Notes: generated by a model from the sequence alone, not told the origin. DNA of 64,000 nt from Pycnopodia helianthoides (GCA_032158295.1 CM063262.1:2637394-2701393), one strand, 5' to 3'; counted from the stretch's first letter, positions 33,701-45,523 are shown. Numbers and translations are program-made.

Positions 33701-36298
33701 TCGGTGGGAGTAAACCCAAAGTAGCCACGCCCACTGTGGTGGAGAAAATCGAAAGATATAAACAGGATAATCCAACCATATTCGCCTGGGAGATTAGAGA
33801 TAAACTTGTATCTGACGGTAAGTGATATTACATGCTGTTCAGTTCCTTGTATTTATTTCAAATAAATACACAATTAATTCATGTTTCATTTACGTTTCTC
33901 TTTTTCCTGATCACCATTATTATAGAAGATATTGTCTCCTCGACAGGAATGTTTTCATTTTGGCAACCATTATTAATTTTGTTTCTTCTTTTTAGATTTC
34001 GTTTGTTTATTTTGTGTGTACTTTATATTGTATGTATTGGAAATGTAACGCCTTTCTTAATTATAAAGACTTTCGGAAACGCTAGGTGGCAGCAGAGCTT
34101 GTAATGTCTGCTTCCACTTAGCGTCAAAAACACAGTATAGTTATTATTACATAGTTCAAAAGGAAAGTAAAACAAAACAGATGAGATTTGCTGACTCTTG
34201 AATATTATTTTTGTTTCCAATTTCTGCAGGCGTTTGCTCAACTTCCACCGTACCGAGTGTGTCTTCCATCAATCGCATACTGCGCAATCGCGCCGCTGAG
34301 CGCGCAGCCGCAGAATACGCAAGGGCCACTGAGCAGGCGTACATGAGCGACTACGCAAGTGCATGGGCTCATTACGCACCCCCGTATGGCATTGTGCCGG
34401 GGTTGAGGATGGACAGTCGACTGGATCCAAGGCAGTCGTTGAGGGCGTGCTGTTCCGGTTTGTTCTGTGGGCCACCGTTTGGAACGTATCCACCAGGTAA
34501 TTTAAAGAAAATACATATTCTAAACCAACATTAAACAATCAAAACAAACAATAACTAAATAACAACAACAGAAAACAAACAATAAAGGGAGGTACAAGAC
34601 TTATAAATGCAATACTTAATTTTACAATTTTTTTGTCTAACATGATATTTGCTGCTTTTCGCCTGCAGGTCTTGCACCATCCTCCGAATCACCATCGCCT
34701 CCCCCAGCGACCGATAACTACAGCCATGATGCCCCCGTCTCCATGGTTACCGCATCATCCCTAGCCAGTTCTCGTGCCAGGTCCCCCTCACCAGACACAC
34801 CCGTCTCCTCCTCCGAGAACATGCACTATCCCCCGGAGTTGGAATCTCCGTACAAGGACCCAATCACCGATGAGCAGAGGAGGAAACTGCGCAGGAGCAG
34901 AACGACGTTCACCCCAGAGCAAATACAGGTCAGCATTAGAGGGCGGTACTACCCCCATCTTTCTATTCTTAGGCCTCGTCCAAAACGGCTATAGTTTACT
35001 TCATTTCAACTCCATGCACATTCACATTGCAGTCGAAGATCTAAAAAATCGGAACCGCCGACAGAGGGCGCACAGCATGACCTTTACTTTTGAGGCAAAG
35101 TGTACTATGGCCGTACGAATTTGCGGCTGCAGCTACGGCTACGACTGTTTCTAAGGGTGTTGCTAAGGAATTACTATACGATGAAGCGATATTCCAGCCG
35201 TAGCCATAGTTGTTGCTGCCAATTCGGAAACGGCCTGTGGGGATTCAAGTGGTGCAGTAATCTGTCAGGATGGTATGAAGGACAAAGTTTAACCTTTTGG
35301 GAAAAATTATGTTCTTCTGTTATCAGATTCTCGAGAAGGAGTTTGAGAAATCTCACTACCCCTGCGTCTCGACGAGAGAAGACCTCGCCAACAAGACGAC
35401 GCTGTCCGAAGCTCGGGTACAGGTACGAGCCGTAAGGCTCACCCGTTACTTCTATTAGAATGAGAAAAAACTCACCACGAAAAACTCACCTTGAAAAAAA
35501 TAAACATTTCAATGGTGAACATATATCGCTCGTTGCACTTTAGACCACTGAAACACACCGTAGGAAACACATTAGAGTGAACAACTGATGATGAATCAAT
35601 CAATGATTTTCAGGCAAGAAACTCACCGTGAGTCACAAAAACTCACCAAAGCAAACAACTCAAAATAGCCTTTCCTTGTCATTTTTCGAGAAGAAACTCA
35701 ACACAATAAAAAAACGACAACTCAGCACTGAGGTCTCGGGTAGTTCCAAATGTGTAAAAATCAAGAGAAAGCTGCAAGATTCTTGAGCAATATTGGCGAT
35801 TTGTGTAGTAGGCAATAATTGCAAAATTCTAAAGTTATTTACTTCACCACAAGATAATTCTTGCAAAACCACTGTAACAACTTTGTAGCCCAGCTCACAA
35901 TTAATTAATACCACAAAAAGGGTTTGGGTCCAAAATATAAAGCTTCATAACTGACAGTTAAATTTTTCGGGGGCAAAGTTTCACGTATGATAATTTTGTT
36001 ACTTACAATCTTCTTTTGTTTATCTCTTTCCCAGGTTTGGTTCTCCAATCGCCGTGCAAAATGGCGCCGCCACAAGAAAGTCGGCACCCTCCAACATCCG
36101 GGACCGCTGCTGGCCCACCACCATTCCCATCGCGCCATGTACCAGACGCCGGCTGCAGTCGCCCTCCCGCGGGCGTACAAGGCCATGCAGCTGGAGGGCG
36201 GGAAAGTGACGCTCAGACCATCCATGTCGTCTGCTTTCACACCACTCACGTTGACGAACACACAAGCCACGTCTTCCAGGTTGAGTGATTCTCCGTAG
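30710..36298 (+). CDS. eyg: Pax transcription factor, eyegone type (Pax-eyg), 7 coding exons
   Basis: Exons 30710-30722, 32714-32875, 33662-33817, 34230-34496, 34669-34928, 35327-35422, 36035-36298; all junctions GT/AG and in phase, 1,218 nt, 405 residues. Residues about 8-135 are a paired domain with both halves: [59 protein letters not shown] and [12 protein letters not shown]. Residues 273-332 are a homeodomain with Ser at position 50 ([10 protein letters not shown]), the Pax type. HYPCVSTRE and [19 protein letters not shown] match what I remember of Drosophila Eyegone/Twin of eyegone better than Pax6 (HYPDVFARERL). No octapeptide is seen. It should act in the nucleus as a sequence-specific DNA-binding regulator; in flies eyg acts in eye and head development. 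Assignment to eyg rather than Pax4/6 is from recalled sequences. Confidence 0.9.
30723..32713. other. intron 1 of Pax-eyg
   Basis: About 2 kb, AT-rich. A short TACCAGCC/GGTTTTGACTGG inverted pair near 31250-31290 resembles the GGGCCCAATTT element interior. Otherwise unremarkable. Confidence 0.55.
32714..32875 (+). CDS. eyg: Pax-eyg exon 2, N-terminal half of paired domain
   Basis: Acceptor CATCCAG, donor GTATGT. Carries the beta-hairpin and first helix-turn-helix (PAI) through [10 protein letters not shown]. No deletion is visible in PAI. Confidence 0.9.
33662..33817 (+). CDS. eyg: Pax-eyg exon 3, linker and start of RED half
   Basis: Acceptor TTCCCACAG, donor GTAAGT. Reads [19 protein letters not shown] then [12 protein letters not shown]; the split glycine codons at both ends fit the neighbours. 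Confidence 0.9.
34230..34496 (+). CDS. eyg: Pax-eyg exon 4, end of paired domain and linker
   Basis: Acceptor TTTCTGCAG, donor GTAATT. Completes RED ([19 protein letters not shown]), then an Ala/Glu-rich helix and a Tyr/Pro/Gly-rich linker. Confidence 0.9.
34669..34928 (+). CDS. eyg: Pax-eyg exon 5, Ser/Pro linker and start of homeodomain
   Basis: Acceptor GCCTGCAG, donor GTCAGC. Ser/Pro-rich linker ([13 protein letters not shown]), then [14 protein letters not shown], homeodomain positions 1-14. Confidence 0.88.
35106..35240 (+). mobile_element. short TIR element, 'GGCGGCT' family, copy 2
   Basis: TTTGCGGCTGCAGCTACGGC at the left and CCAGCCGTAGCCATAGTTG...GCCAATTCGG at the right. Shares GGGTGTTGCTAAGGA with 9100-9245. 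In an intron splitting the Pax homeodomain. Confidence 0.65.
35327..35422 (+). CDS. eyg: Pax-eyg exon 6, homeodomain helices 1-2
   Basis: Acceptor TTATCAG, donor GTACGA, 32 codons: homeodomain positions 15-46, including [12 protein letters not shown]. The downstream intron lies between positions 46 and 47, a classic paired-class site. Confidence 0.92.
36035..36298 (+). CDS. eyg: Pax-eyg exon 7, recognition helix and C-terminus
   Basis: Acceptor TTTCCCAG; starts [15 protein letters not shown] (helix 3), then a His/Pro/Ala-rich and Ser/Thr-rich tail of about 70 residues ending SSRLSDSP and TAG 36296-36298. Confidence 0.92.
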   Translation, partial: VWFSNRRAKWRRHKKVGTLQHPGPLLAHHHSHRAMYQTPAAVALPRAYKAMQLEGGKVTLRPSMSSAFTPLTLTNTQATSSRLSDSP

Positions 36299-36839
36299 AC
36301 AAAGACAAATCCCGGGTCTTAGGAACCTGCGATTTCTTCCACACAAGAAGCAATGTACCATATTATTTTATCAATGTAAAGTAACGGGCTGGCAAAGCAA
36401 CATATATTCTCAAAATATTTGCGCGCTAAAAATGATTTAACATTAATGTACATTAAAAGCACCAGTGCACCTTATTATTTAAAACAGTTAATTAAAATCA
36501 ATACCAAAGATGAGATTATTCGATCAATTGAATGCTCCCAAGCAGAAAATTCAGAAGAATTGCTTATTTCAAATGTAGATTACTATCACTATGAGAATTG
36601 CTTGGACCATTTTAATCAAAAACGCAGGCACTTAACATTTCCGCTTTCTGATTTACAATATAGAAAATAGGACACAAAGAGAGACACGATGAATTTGTTT
36701 TAAAATCCCCGTTAAAAGCAAAATAATTATGTGTTGCTTGTTCACAAGCGATTTGTATTAGGGCGCCCTCCATTGGTCTAATCATAAATCAAACAGCCTC
36801 CATAGACCGGTTTTGCGACTTACCTTTAAATGAATTAAA

Positions 36840-36845
36840 AATAAA
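36840..36845 (+). terminator. candidate poly(A) signal for Pax-eyg (nearer)
   Basis: AATAAA about 540 bases after the stop codon, in AT-rich sequence. Confidence 0.35.
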
Positions 36846-36894
36846 TTTTAATGAAGTTACGTATTTTTAATAGCAAATAATTATTAACATACAC

Positions 36895-37030
36895 CGCGGG
36901 ACTTTAGGACACATTGGTGGCAGCAGACTCACCACGTAGTTTAATTTTTACTGCGTCATTCTTAGCATGCTCACACTTCCGCGAGCAATAGATTTACCTG
37001 GCAAGTCTGCTGCCACCTAGCGTCTCAAAC
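36895..37030 (+). mobile_element. inverted-repeat element with GGTGGCAGCAGACT ends
   Basis: GGTGGCAGCAGACT at 36915 and AGTCTGCTGCCACC at about 37003-37016 are perfect inverted copies. Single ends of the same kind occur at 34084 (CTAGGTGGCAGCAGAG) and 9600 (GTGCTGCCACCTAG). Confidence 0.55.
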
Positions 37031-37387
37031 AGTCTCCGATTATCAAAAAGCTTAATTTTTAAAAACATTTGTATCCAACTGCCTCAGAAATCATGTGCAA
37101 TATCAAAATGATCTTTGACCCCAAAGCAAAATTGATTCTAGTTAATTTATTTTTCTAATAAGCTGCCGCAATTATTACAAAGACGTAGAGTGCATGCAGT
37201 TTATGAAGAAGTATTGCTATTAAATTCGAATTGCTCTTAACTCTGGAATTGTCTAAACTCAACATTCTTGTTACATATGTTGTTATGTTCTAGGGGGAAA
37301 ATGATTCTGGCATAGACTCGCTAGTGTAGCAGTCTTTTCCACTCGCATCTCTAATGTAAATGTGAATGCTCTTTACGTTAATTGTGC

Positions 37388-37393
37388 AATAAA
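37388..37393 (+). terminator. candidate poly(A) signal for Pax-eyg (farther)
   Basis: AATAAA in GTGCAATAAAAACGC, about 1.1 kb after the stop. Confidence 0.35.
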
Positions 37394-37552
37394 AACGCAA
37401 TTTATTCAAATATTATGTCAAAATGTTGTCGAAATATTTCCTCTTCCTCTGATATGAATACCAGTAACGGCACGAAAGGCTGGGACGTCAAAGAAAACAT
37501 AATATGACAACGAACAGTCTTGGGATTTGTTGGTGATGACTCCAGCGAATAA

Positions 37553-37620
37553 AGTAACATTGGTCAAGTGGTAAGACTGCAGAGTCAAAGGTTGCAGGTT
37601 CGAATCCCACTCCCTGACAA
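37553..37620 (+). repeat. tRNA-like fragment
   Basis: TTGGTCAAGTGGTAAGACTG and GGTTCGAATCCCAC resemble A and B boxes, but the spacing is too short for a full tRNA and the ends do not pair. Likely a tRNA-derived repeat remnant. Confidence 0.45.
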
Positions 37621-38599
37621 ACGACTCTTATATATCCGCTCTTGTCTCTTTGCCTAACAGACCATTATATCATTCAGAGTCTGTGGCAGTTGACTGGCAC
37701 TAAAGCACTAAAAATCAAGTTAAAATGTTGATTCTCTTTAAAAAAAACAAGATTAACAAGAAAGATACTGCCCCACAAACGAACTACAAGGAAACTTCGT
37801 ATGACGATTGTCAATATTTTCCCCCAAGTTACTTTTGTCACCTAACGCACTTTAGCGTGTAACGTTTTAGACTGTACCAATGTTGTGCACAAACAGAATA
37901 AAAATCTTGTTATCATTGCCGATCCTACCTTTAACTTTGATTACATAAAATTAATATCACGGCAGCTCTATCAAAAAACTGTGGATTGAAGAATTACGAT
38001 CCATCAGTGGATGTGCTCATTTCGGTTCCTGTCATTGGATACGCGGCAACAAAGCGCCCTGACCGGGTGCGACATCCGCATTGACATTACGTTTATTACC
38101 AGTTGACGACAGAGGTATCAGACAAATTCTTCACAAGATAGCACTCTCCGTATACTCCCATTGACTAGGGCTTCGCTTAGCGCTTGAATCGCCAAACGTA
38201 AAAAAATCTCACTCAAAAAGAACATCGGCGTATAGTAAAAAAAAATCCATACTTGGCCTAGGGTTAAACTCTGAGAAAAAAAATCGATGCTATGAGTTTA
38301 TAGCGTACTCCATGGATTAATTTCGGATACGGGCGAGCGGATTTTTTGTTGGAGAGTTTGTTCCGCACTGGCTTTGCATGGTTATTTTTATACTCTAACA
38401 TTTTATGAAATCGCCAAACGATTTTTTATCTCAAGTGTTTTTCGAAATGCTACGGAGCAAAGAAACCCGATAAGGCTTGCCTGGATTCACTTTCAATATA
38501 CACCAGTATACGTCCGATTACCAACGCCAGTAAACCAACGGAAAACAAAATATTGAGCGACTTATGTAGTTTGGAAATGTGTTATCGCCAAACGTATAA

Positions 38600-38970
38600 G
38601 CTTGTGTCACCGTGAAAAACTTTGCTTTGAAACCACCGTGAAATCTCAGTGAAGTGCAGGATTTGGCTGAAATTCATGGAATGATTCATCTTTCACCTTG
38701 CTTTAAGGGAATTGCAATTCCCTTTAAAACCACCTTAAAAAGAGAGTCTCCAGACAATTTACTGACCTCTGTGAATGTCACCATTGTTTTAGGGAGTGCT
38801 CTCCATCCAAGCCTTGAACTTTTTAATTGTAATGGTGAAAGACGTTTTCAGCAGTGCAGCACAGTAAAAACAACATGAAACACTTAGGCTCTGGTAAAAG
38901 AACTCCATGAAAACAAGGTGTAAAGGGGGAATTGACCATTTCAAGGAGAAAAGTGTATTCACTCCAGTTT
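38600..38970 (+). repeat. dispersed repeat, about 360 bp, copy 2
   Basis: AACCACCGTGAAATCTCAGT, TTAAGGGAATTGCAATTCCC, GAACTCCATGAAAACAAGGT: inverted copy of 21830-22185. The ORFs read here (38654, 38907) come from the repeat. Confidence 0.65.
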
Positions 38971-40019
38971 CAAGACACCAATTTTACATAGTGTGTCATC
39001 GCAACAAATTATCATTATTCTTACACAGTCGGAAAACATTGTTATTTTGCTCACTCACTTGTCTACCCAATCTCCCATTTGTATATCATCCGGACACAAT
39101 TTGGAGCATTGGTTGTACAAAATTAAATGACCAATCTCGGGGTAGACTAATTTATGCAATCCCATGTTGCCAAACGTTTCTACGGTGACCTTAAGTAGGA
39201 TTGACACATGTTATATACATTTTATTTTAAAAAGAAAAAATCTGAAACAAATTTGGAAATTGTTTCCCTTTGAAAGAGAACTATCTATCGGCATTAAACT
39301 GAGTTTGTGCTCTTCCCGCTTTCAACTTAAATCTGCATACTGTAAATTAAAATATGCCCACTGCATAAAGCGAATGTTGTATGAGCAATTTATTACATAT
39401 TGTAACATTTTGGCTAAATGTCTGCAGATTTGGATGAAATTATCAACATTTTTTATACCAACTTCTAATGTTGGCGGTTATAACCATATTGTTATTAATA
39501 TAAAGAAAAGCTGTTTACCACTGTTGGCTGTTGACAACGAAATGAAACTGTAGTTAAATAATTTGGAATTTACCCGTATTTTTTTACAAAATATAACCAA
39601 ATAAAGATAAGATTGTTTGTTTTGTTTAGGAGTTTATTCTGCAGATAAGATTCAAGCGGAGTAATTAAGAGATAGTGGTTTGGGCTTTCCGCTAGCGGTT
39701 TGACCTCTCAATAAAACAGTCGTCGATTGATTTGTTCCTCAGTCGCGTCTGCCTCACCTTGTAGCCTCTCCCATGCAGCCGTCAGATCACCTGCTGTGGG
39801 TCCACGGCCTGCCCTGCGCGCAGCTCCTATCCAATTACCACGGCACTAAACCAGAAGCAATCGTGTCCTTTACAGCCCTGAGGAAATTCTAATAGTAATA
39901 CCGTTATGGTGATGTCTTGCAATTTCGTGATTAGATTAAACGGCCTGAGAAAAAGGCTACAGCGTCCAGTTTTCTGGTTAATGGTAATTCCTGCACAAAA
40001 CACTGGAGTCACAATAAAT

Positions 40020-40070
40020 GGGGGGGGGGGGGGGGTGGAGAAAGGGAGGGGGGCTGGAGGGCTGACAACA
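40020..40070 (+). repeat. poly-G tract and G-rich run
   Basis: A run of about 16 G followed by GTGGAGAAAGGGAGGGGGG. Could form G-quadruplexes. Confidence 0.9.
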
Positions 40071-40647
40071 AGCCACCGGTCGCTTGAGCTCGTAAAGATT
40101 GATACTGCAAGTTGAATTTAAGGATCCGTATGCCTTGCTCAGTGCAAGTATGGGACTTGGACAAGTCTAGCGCTTTCGAAGGACTGCAGGCAGGGAAAGC
40201 TGTGAAACGAATCTGACAAAAAGTCCTTGGTTTGGCAAATAGTCTAATTAATTTTCTTCCTTGTTTCACTGCGGGGGTAAAAAATTATCTAGGACGTCTG
40301 ACTTGGAGGTGTTTTATGATCATCTTGGCTTTGGTGCCATGGAAACGTATCTGGAACGGACAGGAAAGATTGCAAATTAAGGAACTTAACAAACACAAAA
40401 ACGCGTCACGCGTTCATTCACTTTTCACCCTTTTGATTCCTCTTTGAGATCGAGACTGCATCGCAGTCTCACTGATCACCTCGTCCCCACTCACTCCACC
40501 CCCAAGTTGTAATAATCATTCGGAGTGGGCGTATTTGGCTATAAAAAGTGTTTTGAAATGAATGTGATTGAAAGGATGTTTTAAAAGTAAGATGAAATGA
40601 TCCACACAAAATGTGTCTCGAAATTGTGTGTTTTTTCATGCTTATTT

Positions 40648-40770
40648 CAACAAACAAATAAACAAACAAACAAACAAACAAACAAACAAAGAACAAACAG
40701 ACACTGACAAACGAAAACAAAACACCCTTATAAAAATAAAATATAAAAAACGCAAACAAACAAACAACCA
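40648..40770 (+). repeat. (CAAA)n microsatellite
   Basis: Nine or more CAAA units, then A-rich sequence. Confidence 0.95.
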
Positions 40771-41477
40771 CGGATCTTTCCTTTATGTAAGGGAAGCCTT
40801 TAGCTGCAAGCAGTTTGTACTTTTGGTTCAATATCTAGGCTATATAGCGTACATCTGTAACGATCGACAGGCCTCGAGGAACGAACATATAAAATATGAA
40901 TCTAATTTTGTCCCTAGGAAGAGAATATTATTCCAAAGAGCAATTTATGCTTTCGCCCATTTTTTTTCAATTTCAGCTATGAATTGAACAAATGAAGTGC
41001 TGACCTATTTCGGATCTGAATTCGACTTGTTTCTTTTCTTGTTTCGATGTGCAGAGTTCCTTGGCTGCTGCATATGATTCTTTTGAAGCGCACTATTTTT
41101 CTTTTCGGGAAAAATCAGTAGTTCGTTTTTCAAAAGACACAATTAAACAGACAATCAGTAAAAAATAGTTTGAAACAATTTGGTTGTCAGATTTTAGACA
41201 AAGTACGTTGAAACAAACGATCATACTTTTGTGAGTTGCTTTTGTGTGGCCTAGTTCTATTTAGATCTCATGTTACATCAAGGCCTCGGGTTACAGTTAA
41301 GTCTGTGTTACATTAAGGTACCAGGGTGGTATGCACCTTTAGGCCCGGACGATATTTAAATTTCTGGTTACATTTTATAGGCATATTGGCTTTATTTTTC
41401 AAGACTCAGATTAAGTGCGGCACGAACACCAATAAGATCCACCGAAAATGTATTTATGAATGGTTGATTACTTTGAC

Positions 41478-41600
41478 GATTCGGAAATCCGTAATTGGGA
41501 ATCCGTAATTGGGAATCCGTAATTGGGAATCCGTAATTGGGAATCCGTAATTGGGAATCCGTAATTGGGAATCCGTAAGTGGGAATCCGTAAGTGGGCAT
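41478..41600 (+). repeat. 14-bp tandem repeat
   Basis: About eight units of CCGTAATTGGGAAT, the last ones changed to CCGTAAGTGGGAAT. The minus-strand ORF here is an artefact of the repeat. Confidence 0.95.
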
Positions 41601-41832
41601 CGTGGAAGGGTCTGGCTTATTCGCCATTTGCACGGCCATTTTGCGCGTAGAGCCTCGAATTAGGGGCCCGCAGTGAACAGAAGCATTATACAACTCTGTA
41701 TCGTCGCGATAATGTAATGACACTTTCATCCAAACAGATACATAAATACATTGCAATACATTACAGATGAAGCATGAAGTCGAGGCTCTACACGCACATG
41801 GCGGATCCGTGCAAGTCTAGCGAATACTCACA
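41600..41832 (+). repeat. imperfect inverted repeat
   Basis: The segment with GCACGGCCATTTTGCGCGTA GAGCCTCGA near 41630-41658 is mirrored by TCGAGGCTCTACACGCACAT near 41774-41793. May be a decayed TIR element. Confidence 0.5.
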
Positions 41833-42408
41833 GCCTTTACAGAGCCGATAACACGTTGAGTTAAACCAACGACCACATCATAAGATGTGAACTAGCACCA
41901 CGTGGGGAAAGATAAAACCTCCCTCAAGTGTCAAGGCACTTTTTGTGATGAAACGTTTTTCATCAGCAGCGGTTGGATTTTTTTCCCTTTTTCTGGTAAT
42001 CCGATCAGATGAAAAATAACCAAACAAGAAAGTCCGATGAGATTTGGTGAGGATTCATTTACGGTGCCTGGTGTTCTGACAGTAAGTATTAATTGGATGA
42101 AAGAGACACCACTATAGGACCCATAATAATATAAATTTCCGTGTAATAAGTGTCACATAAGCCTTTCATGACCGCAACTGTTGTGGTTTTTGCGTTGTGT
42201 CTGTGATGATCGTTGACATTTTGGCCAAACAAATATTATTTCTAAAAAGGTCATTTTTCTTTCTAACACAAGGGAAACCACCAGGCAAAAAAAAAGGTTG
42301 CATCCTCTTTAAGGTGATCCCCTGGCTGCCACTTCCAAAGTAAACTTGGGTGTGATCGCTGGCTACACGGCAGTTAACGGTTGCATGGCTTCTGACTGGC
42401 ACCCGTGA

Positions 42409-42520
42409 ACAAAGATATTGCCAAAAGTGGGAGACCGCCAATATAGGGCTAGATAGCTCAGTTGGTAGTGGAGCGCACGTTAATCCGGATGTCGTTGGTT
42501 CAAATCCCGCTGTAGTAAAT
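42409..42520 (+). repeat. second tRNA-derived SINE family, copy 3
   Basis: Same leader (AACAAAGATATTGCC, GGGAGACCGCCAATATAGGG), same A box GATAGCTCAGTTGGTAG and B box GGTTCAAATCCC, ending TGTAGTAAAT. Anticodon stem altered. Confidence 0.75.
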
Positions 42521-42924
42521 TTTTTCTTTTTTCAGCCCCAAATTGATATCTCTTTCATCACTTCGCCTGCTATCGTTATAAACTATAACCCGTAAAAACA
42601 AAAACATGATTCATTTTTCAGAGAAAACGCCAAGACTGCAAGCCGTAAAATCCCACACCGAATTCCCCCACCGATTGTTCACTGTACTTCGGGTGCGCCA
42701 AGAAAATAATCCCGTTAATTGGCTAAATTTAAAGACGGTTTTTTTTACGGAGGCATGATCACCATGATCCCCAACCGTGTCTAAACCGAGCAGAAAATAT
42801 CCATTCAATTATCTGCTTCATTGTGCAATAGTGCTGAATTACAGAGTAAGTTCGGCTGGGTGACTATGAGTCGACATAGACTTTACCATAGTCGATCCAG
42901 ATGTCAGCTGAACGCTGCATGATT

Positions 42925-43375
42925 TAACTAGCCAGTCCAACTACAGTCAAACTACAGTAGCTAGTCCAACTACAGTCAAACTACAGTAACTACCTAGTCC
43001 AACTATACAGTCAAACTACAGTATAGTCCAACTACAGTCAAACTACCGTAACTGCTAGTCCAACTACAGTCAAACTAAAGTAACCAGTCCAACTACAGTC
43101 AAACTACAGTAACTACCTAATCCAACTATACAGTCAAACTACAGTATAGTCCAACTACAGTCAAACTACAGTAACTATGCTAGTCCAACTTCAGTCAAAC
43201 TACAGTAACTAGTCCAACTACAGTCAAACTACAGTAACTATGCTAGTCCAACTACAGTCAAACTACAGTAACTAGTCCAACTACAGTCAAACTACAGTAA
43301 CTAGCTAGTCCAACTATACAGTCCAACTACAGTCAAACTACAGTAACTATAGCTAGTCCAACTAGAGACAACCTT
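42925..43375 (+). repeat. minisatellite, about 30-bp unit
   Basis: About 14 copies of CTAGTCCAACTACAGTCAAA + CTACAGTAA, with variant linkers (CTAC, CTATG, CTATACAG) alternating in a partly ordered way. Confidence 0.95.
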
Positions 43376-44559
43376 GCCCGGAACACTGTTTCTCTAGCCA
43401 ACTCGCGAAGTTACTCACTTTATCAAGATGGCAGTTGGGTAACGTGGACTGAGAAAGTTTTTGTCATTTTGTGCGGTCACAAACAAGTTAATTGTATCAA
43501 ATATCGTATAGCATTATGGTTATAATGATAAATGTTAGTTTTTTTTGCCAATTAATCATTGAGATGATAATTATTATTGCACTGTGTTATGTAAGTTATT
43601 TTTTTCACGGGCCAATAATCTTTCTTTCTATTCACTACGACTACGTCATCACCTCGTTGTCATCTGCGAATCATTCGATGAGACACGTTCGACTGAAACA
43701 CGAACCACGCTTGCATGATTTAAAAATCGAAAATTAGCTAAAGGTTATGTACTCAAACTTGCTCATAGCTTTATAAATAATCAATAACACTGGAACTTCT
43801 GATGCTATTTGAAAACATCGGCTCGGCCACGTGGGCACAGTCAAGTAGTTTGAAATTGAGTATTTTTAAATTTTTATATATTTTGTCATATATTTTTTTT
43901 TGGAGAGAGGGGGTACGTGAGGTCGAACTGACGGGCGAAATTGGAGATGCAGCTGGTGATAAAAAGCCGAGGCCGATATCGTGTTGGCGCAGACCCCGTG
44001 CTAGTTTAAATGCGCTCGGGCAACGATGGAGCGCACTAATGGAGGCATCATGGGGAGGCGCTCACCAGACAGCATGCTGGTAGCCGGCCCGTGACAACAT
44101 AACGACCAAACTCAGACCCGTATATCTAAACCAGATTTTACAAAGAAGTAACACACAAAAGTCAAATTCAAGACGTTGCAGTAAAACTAAATCAAAACCA
44201 CTGGTTTTTGTAAGCTCCCCTGGGGACGAGCATCAATGTTACTATTCCCCTATAAGCACTGATGCATTTAACCTCGTTTCTTTGTGGAAGTTCTTCTACA
44301 TTGTTAAATACGTGCCGTGCATCCGTATGAGGGGCTAAACGAGCTGCGCGCATGGAACGCGTCTCCACCACGTTCATGTCTAGCTACAGGCGTACTTGTA
44401 AAAAAAGGCAAGTGGGCCTACACCAACATTTCACCAAGGTGGTAGAAGCACGGGAATTTGATTAGTGCAACATTGTCTTTTAAAGCAGAAACGGGTCAAA
44501 ACGCATAATGTCATGCAACTCATTTCCTAGACTGGTCCCCGGTCTTTATCCGCAAAGAT

Positions 44560-44715
44560 TAATACAGGCACTGGTATTACAGGCCCAATGATTTCATTGG
44601 ATAAACTTGCAGTGACATTATAAAACATTATGTCATGATTGGTCCGCTCCAAGGTGACGTAGTTTGTCAGCTACTCACTTGCGATCGTCCGCTGCATAAT
44701 GTTTGCATTTAATGT
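44560..44715 (+). repeat. dispersed repeat shared with 54380-54540
   Basis: ATGATTTCATTGGATAAACT, GTGACGTAGTTTGTCAGCTA and GATCGTCCGCTGCATAATGT recur with changes at 54380-54540. Confidence 0.6.
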
Positions 44716-45523
44716 TTTTTGTTTGCTATGTAATGTGTGTATCTGTGCGGCTAATAGACTACGAATCTCCGTCAGTGCGAATGGGATGCTAGGGTCAAAG
44801 GTACATCTGCCAGGATCCTGCCAGATGCTCAAAGCCGGTATCTGGCATTGCTCACAAGCCTCGAGGTGTGACGTCAGATGTTCAGGCTAAAACAAAAATC
44901 AGTAGCATAAGATTCAAAGACAAACATAAAACAACAAGCTGGACGAGTGTTGAAGACGTGCCTCGTTTCTCCGTATATAAAAGGTTGATGAGCATTGTAA
45001 ACCGCCGTCTTCATCAAAATTACAAGTTTCTATATCCAACATTGAGCTGTGTGCCCGAGGGAAGCCCAGGCTCTGCGGCTCTAAAGTAAATGATATCACA
45101 AAATCACATCGTCCGTACCAAAAATAGATGGACATAACCTCATAATGTTTGCGTTTCAATTATGCAAACCTCAATGGACGTTTGGTTACTAGACAATTTC
45201 AGTCAATTTGTTCCATTGACTTTATACAATTTCTTTTGCCGTTTACGAAGTAATTTGATTTGCCTTAATAATTAGATAGAGTTTCGTGGAGGAAGACAAT
45301 TTCATTATAGAATGACAAGAATAATACGGAATTTGAGGGAAACTGGAATCGGGTTGGGAATTCGACGGGAGTTTACACTGACATTCTTATGTTTAATTTT
45401 AATGACAAGTAAAATATTTGTTTTGTTACTGAAGAGCCTTCGGGAGACACGTTTTTGATTAGCGAAACCTCCAAGGCACGGACATTAATTTTTTGGAAGC
45501 TTTGGAATAAAAAAAGATCTGCC

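Larger units (their letters stand above)
37030..42400. other. non-coding stretch downstream of the Pax gene
   Basis: Beyond listed repeats, no coding exon is recognised; GCCAAACG recurs at 38190, 38411 and 38587. Confidence 0.5.

Noticed and set aside
41454..41756. Minus-strand ORF with a repeated Gly-Phe-Pro-Ile-Thr-Asp peptide
   Set aside because: Caused by the 14-bp tandem repeat, whose unit steps through frames; there is no start context or flanking exon.
42925..43375. Possible CRISPR-like array
   Set aside because: Units are contiguous with only short linker variants, no unique spacers, and the genome is eukaryotic. It is a minisatellite.
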